Shown piece by piece: positions 8,023 through 14,043 of a DNA stretch of 14,043 bases. Under the pieces are notes generated by a model that saw nothing but the letters and a program-made list of their open reading frames with translations, made no database searches and was not told the origin of the DNA. Made by a program: the position numbers and the translations under genes. The stretch lies in assembly GCA_937928665.1 (NCBI GenBank), contig CALFVM010000139.1, positions 1 to 14,043 on the forward strand, read 5' to 3'. Source of the DNA: an uncultured Candidatus Methylacidiphilales bacterium (lineage in GTDB: Bacteria > Verrucomicrobiota > Verrucomicrobiia > Methylacidiphilales > CALFVM01). Every line of letters starts with the position of its first letter. The first letter of the stretch is position 1.

Positions 8023-10185
8023 TTAGGCGGATTCGTTGGGAAAGGGTGACGTTGGGTGCCCGTTTTTTTTCGCAAGGAGAACGGCTTGCTTGGCGCGGAC
8101 GGAGGGAGGATGAAATGATTCCCCGGCCTTTTGCATGAAGATCGCCTGGCTGTCGACCGACTCGACGCCCTCGGGGAGCGGGAGACGTTCGTGGGTGCCA
8201 TCGGGAAGGAGGCGGCGGGCCTTGACGTTGTCCCGGAGATGAAGGTCGATGATAAAGTCGATGAGCGTGGAGCGCAGGGCGGGATCGTCGATGGGGAAGA
8301 CGACTTCAACCCGCTTGTAAAGGTTGCGGGGCATGAGGTCGGCACTGCCCAGGTAGACTTTCGGGTGGCCGGCGTTTTCAAAGTAGTAGATGCGGCTGTG
8401 TTCGAGGAAACGCCCGACGATGCTGCGGACTTCGATCCGGTCGGAGATGCCGGGGATGCCGGGGCGCAGACAGCAGATGCCGCGGACGCAGAGGTCGATC
8501 CGGACCCCGGCCTGGGAGGCGAGGTAAAGCTCACGAATGAGCGTGGGATCGACCAGGGAATTCATCTTGAAAAAGATGCGGGCGGGGAGGCCGAGCCGGG
8601 CGTTGTCGGCCTCGGCCCGAATGAGGCGGAGGATGGCATCGGCCAATTCAAAGGGGGCGACGAGGAGGTGATGGAAGCCGGGGTAATCCGCCATGCCCGT
8701 TAGGATGTTGAAGAGCATGGCGACTTCTTTGGTGAGTTCGGGTCGGGTGGTGAGGAGGCCGAGGTCGGTGTAGAGCCGGGCCGTGCGGGGGTGATAGTTC
8801 CCGGTGCCGAGGTGGGCGTAGTGCCGGATTTGATCTTCATCGCGCCGGACGATGAGGAGGGTCTTGCAATGGGTTTTGAGGCCGACCAGGCCATAGACGA
8901 CGTGGATGCCGGCTTCTTCCATACGGCGGGCCCAGGCGATGTTGTTTTCTTCGTCAAAGCGGGCACGGAGTTCGACCAGAACGGAGATTTGTTTGCCGCG
9001 GTTGGAGGCGTCGATCAGTGCTTTAACCACGGGAGAATCGCCGCTGGTGCGGTAGAGGGTCATTTTGATGGCGAGCACGTGGGGATCGGTCGCGGCGATT
9101 TGGAGGAGTTCGACCACGGTGCTGAAGGTCTCGTAGGGATGGTGAAGGAGAACATCTTGGCGACGGAGCAACTCGAAGAGATCGGCCTCCGGAGGAATCA
9201 TCGGGGTGGGCACGGGGGAAAAGGGTTTGTCTTTGAGAACCGGATCGGTGTCGAGCGAGGTGAGTGGGAGGAGGCGGAGGAGGTTAATCGTGCCCTCGGC
9301 CTCGTAGCAGTCGTCGGCGGTGAGGCCGAACTTCTCGAGCAGGAACTCTTTGACGCTGGCGGGGCAGCCGTCGTCGACTTCAATCCGCACGGCGTTGCCG
9401 CGGTTGCGCTTTTTGAGTTCTTCTTCGATGGAATGGAGAAGGTTCTCGGCTTCTTCGTCGTCAATGTAGAGATCACTGTTGCGGGTCACGCGGAAGGCAT
9501 AAACGCCGTGGACGGTCATGCCGGGGAAGAGGTCTCCGATAAAGGCTTCGATCAAACGGCTCAGATGGATGATATCGTAGTGCCGGGCGGGCCGGTCTGG
9601 GATGAAAACGAGCCGGTTCAGAACCCGGGGGACTTGAACCACGGCGTAACGAGGCTCCGAATCAGCCTGGCTGCGCTGGAGGGAGACGATGAGGTTGAGA
9701 GATTTGTTGAGCAGTTGGGGGAAGGGATGGCTAGGATCGATGGCCAGAGGGGTGAGCACGGGGAAAACTTCGTCGAGGAAAAAGTTGTGGGCCCAGACCC
9801 GTTCCTGATCGCTCAGATCGGAGATGTGATGGAAACGGATGTGATGCTGGGCCAGTTCGGGGAGGAGTTCAGAGTTCCAGGTTTGATACTGGTCATGGAC
9901 GAACCGGGCCACCCGCTGCCGGATACGGGTGAACAGTTCCGGGGGGCGCAGCCCGTCGGGACCGGCCACGGAGGAGGCGTTTTCGATCTGTTGCTTGATG
10001 CCGCCGACGCGGATTTCAAAGAACTCGTCGAGGTTGGAGCAGGTGATGGCGAGGAACTTGACCCGCTCCAGGAGAGGGTTGCGCGCGTCGCGGGCCTCTT
10101 CAAGAACCCGCTGATTGAACTCGAGCCAGCTCAGGTCGCGGTTGGAATAAAGTTCGGGGGCAGTGAGGGGATCGGCAGCATTCAT
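8023..10185 (-). CDS. ppk1: Polyphosphate kinase 1
   Basis: 720 residues. It reversibly polymerises the gamma-phosphate of ATP into inorganic polyphosphate, through a phosphohistidine intermediate. The N-terminus has the PPK1 opening (YSNRDLSWLEFNQRVLEEA, then FLAITCSNLDEFFEIRVGG). The catalytic phospholipase-D-like domains are intact: H458 in HYAHLGTGNYHPRTARLYTD is the expected phosphorylated histidine, and H596 in GRFLEHSRIYYF is the second conserved one; RGICCLRPG and GSADLMPRNLYKRVE are also present. Length is a little over the roughly 690 of the E. coli enzyme, the extra being a Lys-rich C-terminal tail after about 690. The start ATG at 10183-10185 fits the family N-terminus, although no ribosome binding site is seen. 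There is no exopolyphosphatase or phosphate-uptake gene in the window; it heads a minus-strand group with the GYF_2-YIP1 and DUF2752 genes. Confidence 0.97.
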   Translation of the reverse strand: MNAADPLTAPELYSNRDLSWLEFNQRVLEEARDARNPLLERVKFLAITCSNLDEFFEIRVGGIKQQIENASSVAGPDGLRPPELFTRIRQRVARFVHDQYQTWNSELLPELAQHHIRFHHISDLSDQERVWAHNFFLDEVFPVLTPLAIDPSHPFPQLLNKSLNLIVSLQRSQADSEPRYAVVQVPRVLNRLVFIPDRPARHYDIIHLSRLIEAFIGDLFPGMTVHGVYAFRVTRNSDLYIDDEEAENLLHSIEEELKKRNRGNAVRIEVDDGCPASVKEFLLEKFGLTADDCYEAEGTINLLRLLPLTSLDTDPVLKDKPFSPVPTPMIPPEADLFELLRRQDVLLHHPYETFSTVVELLQIAATDPHVLAIKMTLYRTSGDSPVVKALIDASNRGKQISVLVELRARFDEENNIAWARRMEEAGIHVVYGLVGLKTHCKTLLIVRRDEDQIRHYAHLGTGNYHPRTARLYTDLGLLTTRPELTKEVAMLFNILTGMADYPGFHHLLVAPFELADAILRLIRAEADNARLGLPARIFFKMNSLVDPTLIRELYLASQAGVRIDLCVRGICCLRPGIPGISDRIEVRSIVGRFLEHSRIYYFENAGHPKVYLGSADLMPRNLYKRVEVVFPIDDPALRSTLIDFIIDLHLRDNVKARRLLPDGTHERLPLPEGVESVDSQAIFMQKAGESFHPPSVRAKQAVLLAKKNGHPTSPFPNESA

Positions 10186-10320
10186 GCAAAGTTAGGGTGG
10201 AGATTGGCGAAGTTTGGGCCGGGGAGCAAGGGGCCGGGAGGTGGGGACGTTAACGGGGGCGGACGCGGGTTGGCGATGATCGGTGTGTTAAAGATTGGTG
10301 ACAATCTGGGCGAACGGCGG

Positions 10321-10350
10321 TTGACCATGGGAACCAACGCCCGTTACATT
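10321..10350 (+). promoter_or_regulatory. Candidate sigma-70 promoter before the CDF-like gene
   Basis: TTGACC (10321-10326, five of six matches to the -35 consensus) and TACATT (10345-10350, four of six to -10) are 18 bases apart, ending 17 bases before the ATG at 10368. This lies in the 182-base gap (10186-10367) between divergent ppk and the CDF-like gene. No equally good pair is seen on the minus strand for ppk. Promoters of this phylum are poorly defined, so this rests on consensus matching alone. Confidence 0.35.
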
Positions 10351-10367
10351 GCCGGGAATTCAGGCAC

Positions 10368-11036
10368 ATGAAGCCCGTTCCCCAAGCCCCGCCGGGGTCT
10401 TCCGCCGAGGTCGGTTGGTTCGACCGCAACCGGTCATCGATTGTCATCATGCTGGCGAGTACGGCGGTGGCTCTGCTCAAGCTGGCGGTGGGTTGGCAGG
10501 AGGGCAGTCTGGCTGTGCTGGCCGATGCGACGCTGGCACTGGCCGCAGGAGCGCGCTCGGCCTATCTGGTCGCGTTCGCCGACGCCATGGAACAGGACGA
10601 CGATCCGCGTCGCAAGCTTTCGCGGGAGCGGGCCTCGCTGGCAGCGGTTTTCGCCCTCGGTCTGTTGCTGGCATTGACCGGTTGGGACCTGTTCGGAGCC
10701 GCTACCGTCCAATTGGCCGAAGGCACGACCTCCACCGGGACAGCCCTGCCCGTGCTGGCCATCCTTTCCGGCCTGACCTTTGTGCAGTTGGGATTCTTTC
10801 TGGCCGCCCGCCGTTTTGTGCCCAAACCGCTGGTGCGCAAACGGGTGATACGGCGGTGGGTCGCCTGGACGCCTGCGGCCAGCACAGTGGCACTGGCGGC
10901 CTTGGCTCTGCGCCAGCCCTTCCCGTGGCTGGACCCGGCCGGGACCCTTTTTTTAGTTGGCTGTCTGGGTGCCGCCATTTCAGCTCTCATTTGGGAAGGT
11001 ATCGTCACCTCGGTCTCCGGCGGAAACGGGCGTTGA
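10368..11036 (+). CDS. CDF-like six-helix membrane protein lacking most metal ligands
   Basis: 222 residues with about six membrane segments. The pattern follows the cation diffusion facilitator transmembrane domain: LLKLAVGWQEGSLAVLADATLALAAGARSAYLV aligns by eye with TM1-TM2 of YiiP-type zinc exporters (KL..G...GSLA...D...D), and the last two helices (VAWTPAASTVALAALALR, then DPAGTLFLVGCLGAAISALIWEG) align with TM5-TM6. Only the first TM2 aspartate remains (D53); the second, four residues on, is A57. The HxxxD pair of TM5 is replaced by small uncharged residues around 167-173. The His/Gly loop after TM2 (HxxGHGK) is EQDDDPRRKLSRE here, and the C-terminal cytoplasmic domain (about 80 residues) is absent. 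Zinc transport is therefore unlikely; it may be a repurposed membrane protein. The ATG at 10368 is the first good start. UDP-xylose synthase follows after 54 bases, so the two may be cotranscribed. Confidence 0.7.
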   Translation: MKPVPQAPPGSSAEVGWFDRNRSSIVIMLASTAVALLKLAVGWQEGSLAVLADATLALAAGARSAYLVAFADAMEQDDDPRRKLSRERASLAAVFALGLLLALTGWDLFGAATVQLAEGTTSTGTALPVLAILSGLTFVQLGFFLAARRFVPKPLVRKRVIRRWVAWTPAASTVALAALALRQPFPWLDPAGTLFLVGCLGAAISALIWEGIVTSVSGGNGR

Positions 11037-11090
11037 TGCCAGGGCGGAATGCGGCTTGCGAAGAAGCCCGCCGCCGCGTTGAATGCCGGG

Positions 11091-12026
11091 ATGCCAATTT
11101 CTGTCGTAACGGGCGCGGCCGGGTTCCTCGGGTCGCATTTGGTGGACAAACTTCTCGGACACGGCCACGAGGTCATCGGGATCGACAACTTCATCACCGG
11201 CAACCCCGACAACCTCGCCCACCTCACCGGGGTGAAGGAGTTCCGGTTTCTTAGCCATGACGTGACCCACCATCTTTTCATCGACCGGCCGAGGATCGAT
11301 TACGTGTTTCATTTTGCCTCGCCCGCGAGCCCTATCGATTATCTGGAACTGCCCATCCAAACCCTCAAAGTCGGCAGCCTCGGCACCCACAATGCCCTCG
11401 GTTTGGCCAAGGCTAAGGGTGCCCGTTTTGTCCTCGCTTCGACCAGTGAATGTTATGGCGATCCGCTGGTCCATCCACAGACCGAAGATTATTGGGGCAA
11501 CGTCAATCCGATCGGCCCCCGGGGCGTTTATGACGAGGCCAAGCGCTTTGCCGAGGCCATGACCATGGCCTATCACCGGAGCCACGGTGTCCAGACCCGG
11601 ATTGTCCGGATTTTCAACACCTACGGCCCGCGCATGAGGCTGAAAGACGGCCGGGTGGTTCCCGCTTTCGTCAGTCAGGCACTCCGCGGTGAGCCCCTGA
11701 CAGTCTTCGGCGATGGGCACCAAACGCGGAGCTTTTGTTACGTGTCGGACCTGATTGAAGGAATCTACCGCCTTTCCCAATCCGACTACACCCTGCCGGT
11801 GAACATCGGGAACCCGACCGAGCTGACCATCCGCGAATTTGCCGAACGGATTATCCGCCTGACCGGCTCCGCCAGCACGATTATGGAAAAGCCGCTGCCC
11901 GTGGACGATCCCAAACAGCGCAAGCCCGACATTACCCGTGCCAAACAGATCCTCGGATGGGAGCCGGTGGTAGGCTTGGAAGAAGGCCTGGAAAAAACGA
12001 TCGGCTATTTCAAGACCAAGGTTTGA
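11091..12026 (+). CDS. uxs: UDP-glucuronate decarboxylase (UDP-xylose synthase)
   Basis: 311 residues from the ATG at 11091, the normal length for soluble bacterial enzymes. It converts UDP-glucuronate to UDP-xylose and CO2 with bound NAD+, supplying xylose for surface polysaccharide. It is a short-chain dehydrogenase of the extended epimerase type: the Rossmann motif GAAGFLGS is at about 8-15, and D33 region IDNF follows the second strand. T118 and E120 stand in STSECYGDPLVHPQ, a UXS hallmark in which V is usual where C121 stands, and Y147-x-x-x-K151 is in GPRGVYDEAKRFAE. VRIFNTYGPRM, FGDGHQTRSFCYVSD and KPDITRAKQILGWEP complete the substrate domain. An earlier in-frame ATG at 11049 would add 14 residues (MRLAKKPAAALNAG); this start is less likely because the Rossmann strand normally begins almost at residue 1. 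No other glycan genes are nearby. Confidence 0.93.
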   Translation: MPISVVTGAAGFLGSHLVDKLLGHGHEVIGIDNFITGNPDNLAHLTGVKEFRFLSHDVTHHLFIDRPRIDYVFHFASPASPIDYLELPIQTLKVGSLGTHNALGLAKAKGARFVLASTSECYGDPLVHPQTEDYWGNVNPIGPRGVYDEAKRFAEAMTMAYHRSHGVQTRIVRIFNTYGPRMRLKDGRVVPAFVSQALRGEPLTVFGDGHQTRSFCYVSDLIEGIYRLSQSDYTLPVNIGNPTELTIREFAERIIRLTGSASTIMEKPLPVDDPKQRKPDITRAKQILGWEPVVGLEEGLEKTIGYFKTKV

Positions 12027-12198
12027 GCAAGTCTCAACGGCTGCGGTTGGGATTTCCAGAAGGAGGCGTTGGAAGCCTTTGAGGGAAATTTTGGCTTACA
12101 CGGTGAGACTGGTTCAACGGCTTCCATGACGTGCGGTCTCCTTCATGCGTTTCCCGATGTCCATCTCGTGAGAAATCGCCTTGAGACCGTCTCAAGGC
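12023..12198. repeat. Three TTGAG-N5-CTCAA-like inverted repeats spaced about 80 bases
   Basis: Site 1 (12023-12037) is TTGAG-CAAGT-CTCAA and spans the UXS stop codon. Site 2 (12103-12117) is GTGAG-ACTGG-TTCAA, eight of ten arm bases matching. Site 3 (12178-12198) is a perfect inverted repeat with 10-base arms GCCTTGAGAC and GTCTCAAGGC around one C. Centres are about 12030, 12110 and 12188, so spacing is 80 and 78 bases. Sites 1 and 2 are also followed by, or contain, the direct repeat TCAACGGCT (12034-12042 and 12114-12122). They could be operators for a dimeric regulator, or remnants of a tandem repeat. Confidence 0.45.
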
Positions 12199-12325
12199 CT
12201 GAGCCGATTTTTCCATGGGAGCCAGACCTCACCCCGCGCGTACCAGCCGAATCCACTTCCAACCCCCAACGGTGACGGACTGCCCTGACAGACAGGCACC
12301 TTGTCGTGGAGGGATCAAGGCCACC
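12027..12325. other. Non-coding gap between UXS and the LacI-family gene
   Basis: 299 bases between the end of the UXS gene and the end of the opposing regulator gene. I find no convincing gene: the short open frames on the plus strand have no ribosome binding site and no recognisable content. No T-rich terminator follows either gene. A weak hairpin (AGGC and GCCT arms, 12064-12078) is present. The notable content is the set of inverted repeats listed separately. Confidence 0.6.
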
Positions 12326-13406
12326 TCACCGGCTCACACGCTTGACGGTCTTCCTGGCACGAGGCTGCCTTCGAGGTCCTTTTTGTGGCAGACGTTCCCC
12401 CTCGTGCCAGGGACGAGGGATGATCAATCGCAAAGCGGGGCCGGTCCCCCAGGCGGCTCCGTCGAGCAGTTGGTTGTGAAGCAACTGGACCGCTTCCCTC
12501 ACCGTTTCGCTGACTCGTTCGATAAAACCACTCCATCGTCCTGGCGTCTCGCTCAGGCACCAGCAGCAGCTTCCCCCGCTCCATCCCGGCGGCATTCGCT
12601 TCAAGGCCCATTCCAGCACAAATTCATTAAATCCGACCAGACAATCGGGCTGAATCCGCCTGCTCCACTCCCTCAGGCAGCGGTCGATTTTGGGGTTGCT
12701 GAACGCTCCATGAGTCGGCAAGCGGAAGGCTTCCAGCGGGTCGGTGCCCAAGACGCAGCGTGAGGCGTAGAGCCGACCGGCTTCATTGAGCGCATAGTCC
12801 TCGGCATCGGGTTCGTCGAAAGCGATCAGTGCCGGGCGCCGGTAGCCCCGTTCGGCCAGCTTGTTCCACAGCTCCAGCCAGTTGGGGAACCGTTCCAAAA
12901 ACACCGCGTGTTGGGGAGCCGGCCTGTAGCCGTAGTTTAGGGATACGGAAATAAATTGGTCCCACGGGAACCGTTCCTTCCAACTTTTGCCCGGCAGCCG
13001 GGTGTGCATCAGTCCCAGAATCCCACGTCCCCGCAAAACGCTCCAAAGCGGTCGGGTCCGGATATTCATCCAGGCCAAAGATGTTGAGTGAATAACGGAG
13101 GCGTTTAAGCTGTTCCTCCAGTGCCAACGCGAGAGTGCCTTCATGGAAATTGCTGTGTCGGGCGGCCTCCGCCTGCGGAATCAGAAAGGCGATCGTTCCG
13201 TGGAATGCCGGGAGCGACCGTTTCCAACGCATCCGGCCCAGCTCCGACATGAGCGGATCGATTTGAAATCCACGCTGAGCGGCCAGTTCGATGACCCGCT
13301 GGCGTGTGGCCGCAGAGATGCTGCGGTGCCACCGCAGGGCCAGCGAAACCGTCATCGGACTCACGCCCAGCTCCCGCGCCAAATCGGCCTGGGTGACCCG
13401 CGCCAC
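12326..13406 (-). pseudogene. LacI-family transcriptional regulator interrupted by a frameshift
   Basis: Two overlapping minus-strand frames together make one LacI-family protein of about 359 residues. The first (GTG at 13404-13406, open to 12783) has the DNA-binding HTH at 4-55 (TQADLARELGVSPMTVSLALR, then ISAATRQRVIELAAQRGF) and the start of the ligand-binding domain (HGTIAFLIPQ) up to DPTALER. The second continues from RGRGILGLMHTR to the C-terminus at 12326 (ALIAFDEPDAEDYALNEAG, DCLVGFNEFVLEWAL, LLHNQLLDGAAWG). Removing one base from the four A at 13035-13038 (TTTT on the coding strand) gives ALERLRGRGILGLMH and a full-length protein. As read, the product would be 207 residues: an intact HTH, then about 84 out-of-frame residues. 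TAA just upstream supports the GTG start. It is divergent from the exported-protein gene, which it may regulate; the effector is likely a sugar, by family. Sequencing error is as likely as a real mutation. Confidence 0.8.
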
Positions 13407-13467
13407 GCTTTACGGCCACAGGATAATCGGCCTCGCGTCCAATGGTCCGAACCGGCATCTTTGCCGC
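13407..13467. promoter_or_regulatory. Divergent intergenic region with a small inverted repeat
   Basis: These 61 bases separate the LacI-family start from the exported-protein start and must hold signals for both, unless transcripts begin inside the genes. CGGCA-TCTT-TGCCG (13453-13466) is a five-base-arm inverted repeat ending one base before the ATG at 13468, so it could hide the start in mRNA or serve as an operator half-structure. No clear -35/-10 pair is seen. Confidence 0.3.
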
Positions 13468-14043
13468 ATGAATTCGACGTGGTTTTCCCTCGGGCTCGCC
13501 ATCTCCAGCTTGGTTTGGGTTGAAACGGCCCACGCGCAAGTTGTGATCTGGAACGATGATTTTAACGCCGACCCAGGCGTGACAGTCCTCGGCAACACCG
13601 TCAAGTTCACCGAAGGTGTGCAAACGACCGACACCTACTACGGCAAACTTAACAACTCTGCCTCCTGGCAAAGCACCGGAGGGGTCGGTGGTTCAGGCTG
13701 GATGAGCGTGGGTCTTTACGGTGATGGCATGGGCCTCGCTCTGGCAGCACCCACGGTGGCTGACACGTGGACCGTGGATTTCGAGTGGCAATCCACGAAT
13801 TCCTGCGGCACCAATCTCTTCACCGCTTGGAGTTTGACCAGCGGTCAAACGGTGGGACTGAATTACCAAGGTATTGATGGGGGCACGGCGACCAATCTCT
13901 ACACCTCCATCAACATGCCGAACAACTCGGGGGTCTGGACGTCTTATTCCTTTTCTTTCAGCGTCCCGACAGGCTACGAGGTGATTCTGCTCACATGGGG
14001 CCATGACTTGGCCCCCCCCACGCGGCGGGATCGACAACCTGAT
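13468..14043 (+). CDS. Exported protein, possibly PEP-CTERM-type surface protein (3' end outside; frame slip near the edge)
   Basis: From ATG at 13468 the frame runs to the right edge (192 codons). Residues 1-23 look like a signal peptide (MNSTWFSLGLAISSLVWVETAHA, cleavage after AHA before Q24), although no Lys or Arg follows the Met. The mature part is rich in Gly, Asn, Thr and Trp with alternating beta patterns (VVIWNDDFNADPG, WTVDFEWQSTN, SGVWTSYSFSFSVPTGYEVILLTWGHD). This resembles the beta-sandwich part of verrucomicrobial PEP-CTERM surface proteins, but the sorting tail would lie beyond the window. At 14012-14019 a run of eight C is followed in the present frame by TRRDRQPD, while one C fewer would give RGGIDNL, a typical motif of these domains. 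The frame is therefore probably shifted there. It sits divergently from the LacI-family gene. The function is unknown; glycan binding is only a guess. Confidence 0.7.
   Translation, partial: MNSTWFSLGLAISSLVWVETAHAQVVIWNDDFNADPGVTVLGNTVKFTEGVQTTDTYYGKLNNSASWQSTGGVGGSGWMSVGLYGDGMGLALAAPTVADTWTVDFEWQSTNSCGTNLFTAWSLTSGQTVGLNYQGIDGGTATNLYTSINMPNNSGVWTSYSFSFSVPTGYEVILLTWGHDLAPPTRRDRQPD

Noticed and set aside
8791..10371. A 526-codon open frame on the plus strand opposite ppk1
   Set aside because: It lies almost wholly antisense to a clear polyphosphate kinase, is rich in Gly, Glu, Asp and Val as expected for the complement of a high-GC gene, and resembles no protein family.
10349..11254. A 301-codon plus-strand frame overlapping the CDF-like and UXS genes
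   Set aside because: It runs in a different frame through both real genes and reads as Arg/Gly/Ala-rich noise.
12069..12275. A 68-codon plus-strand frame in the gap after UXS
   Set aside because: There is no ribosome binding site, no recognisable domain, and it crosses the inverted repeats.
12276..12305. A possible hairpin (CTGCCCTGACAGACAGGCA) as terminator of the LacI-family gene
   Set aside because: The pairing is imperfect and no T-run follows on the minus strand.
12215..12763. A 182-codon plus-strand frame opposite the LacI-family gene
   Set aside because: It is antisense to the conserved C-terminal part of the regulator; Pro/Ser/Gln-rich composition fits a shadow.

Overview
The window is high-GC bacterial chromosome that looks verrucomicrobial, probably Opitutae-like. 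The reasons are the combination of a BatA-type/VWA membrane protein pair, a GYF_2-YIP1 protein next to a DUF2752 protein, and a LacI-family regulator with the 'SPMTVSLALR...ISAATRQRV' style of HTH seen in that phylum, placed divergently from a Gly/Asn/Thr-rich exported protein. This placement is inferred from protein style only; there is no rRNA or tRNA. I see no mobile element, CRISPR array, insertion sequence or attachment site.

Layout. (1) 2-3921, plus strand: the end of a large VWA membrane protein, coupled by an ATGA overlap to a second VWA protein with a glutamine-amidotransferase-like fold. These are the last two members of a MoxR/BatA-type cluster whose start lies left of the window. 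Tandem hairpins with a T-run (about 3937-3977) close it. (2) 4091-6720, plus strand: a 14-helix DHA2-type MFS transporter coupled by ATGA to a protein I do not recognise. That protein has a Cys-His-Asn arrangement resembling a transglutaminase-like core and is the best candidate here for something undescribed. (3) 6702-10185, minus strand: polyphosphate kinase 1, then a GYF_2-YIP1 membrane protein, then a DUF2752 protein coupled by GTGA. The last gene overlaps the Cys-His-Asn gene tail to tail by 19 bases. (4) 10368-12026, plus strand: a six-helix protein shaped like a cation diffusion facilitator but lacking most metal ligands and the cytoplasmic domain, followed by UDP-glucuronate decarboxylase (UDP-xylose synthase). 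(5) 12027-12325: non-coding, with three TTGAG-N5-CTCAA-like inverted repeats about 80 bases apart. (6) 12326-13406, minus strand: a LacI-family regulator broken by one extra base in a short homopolymer. (7) 13468 to the right edge: a signal-peptide-bearing exported protein whose frame appears to slip at a run of eight C.

Functional themes: MoxR/VWA envelope machinery; an exporter paired with a possible thiol enzyme; polyphosphate synthesis; UDP-xylose supply for surface glycans; and a sugar-type regulator facing an exported protein. The two homopolymer frameshifts both fall in the last 1.1 kb, so local sequence error must be considered before any biology is read into them.
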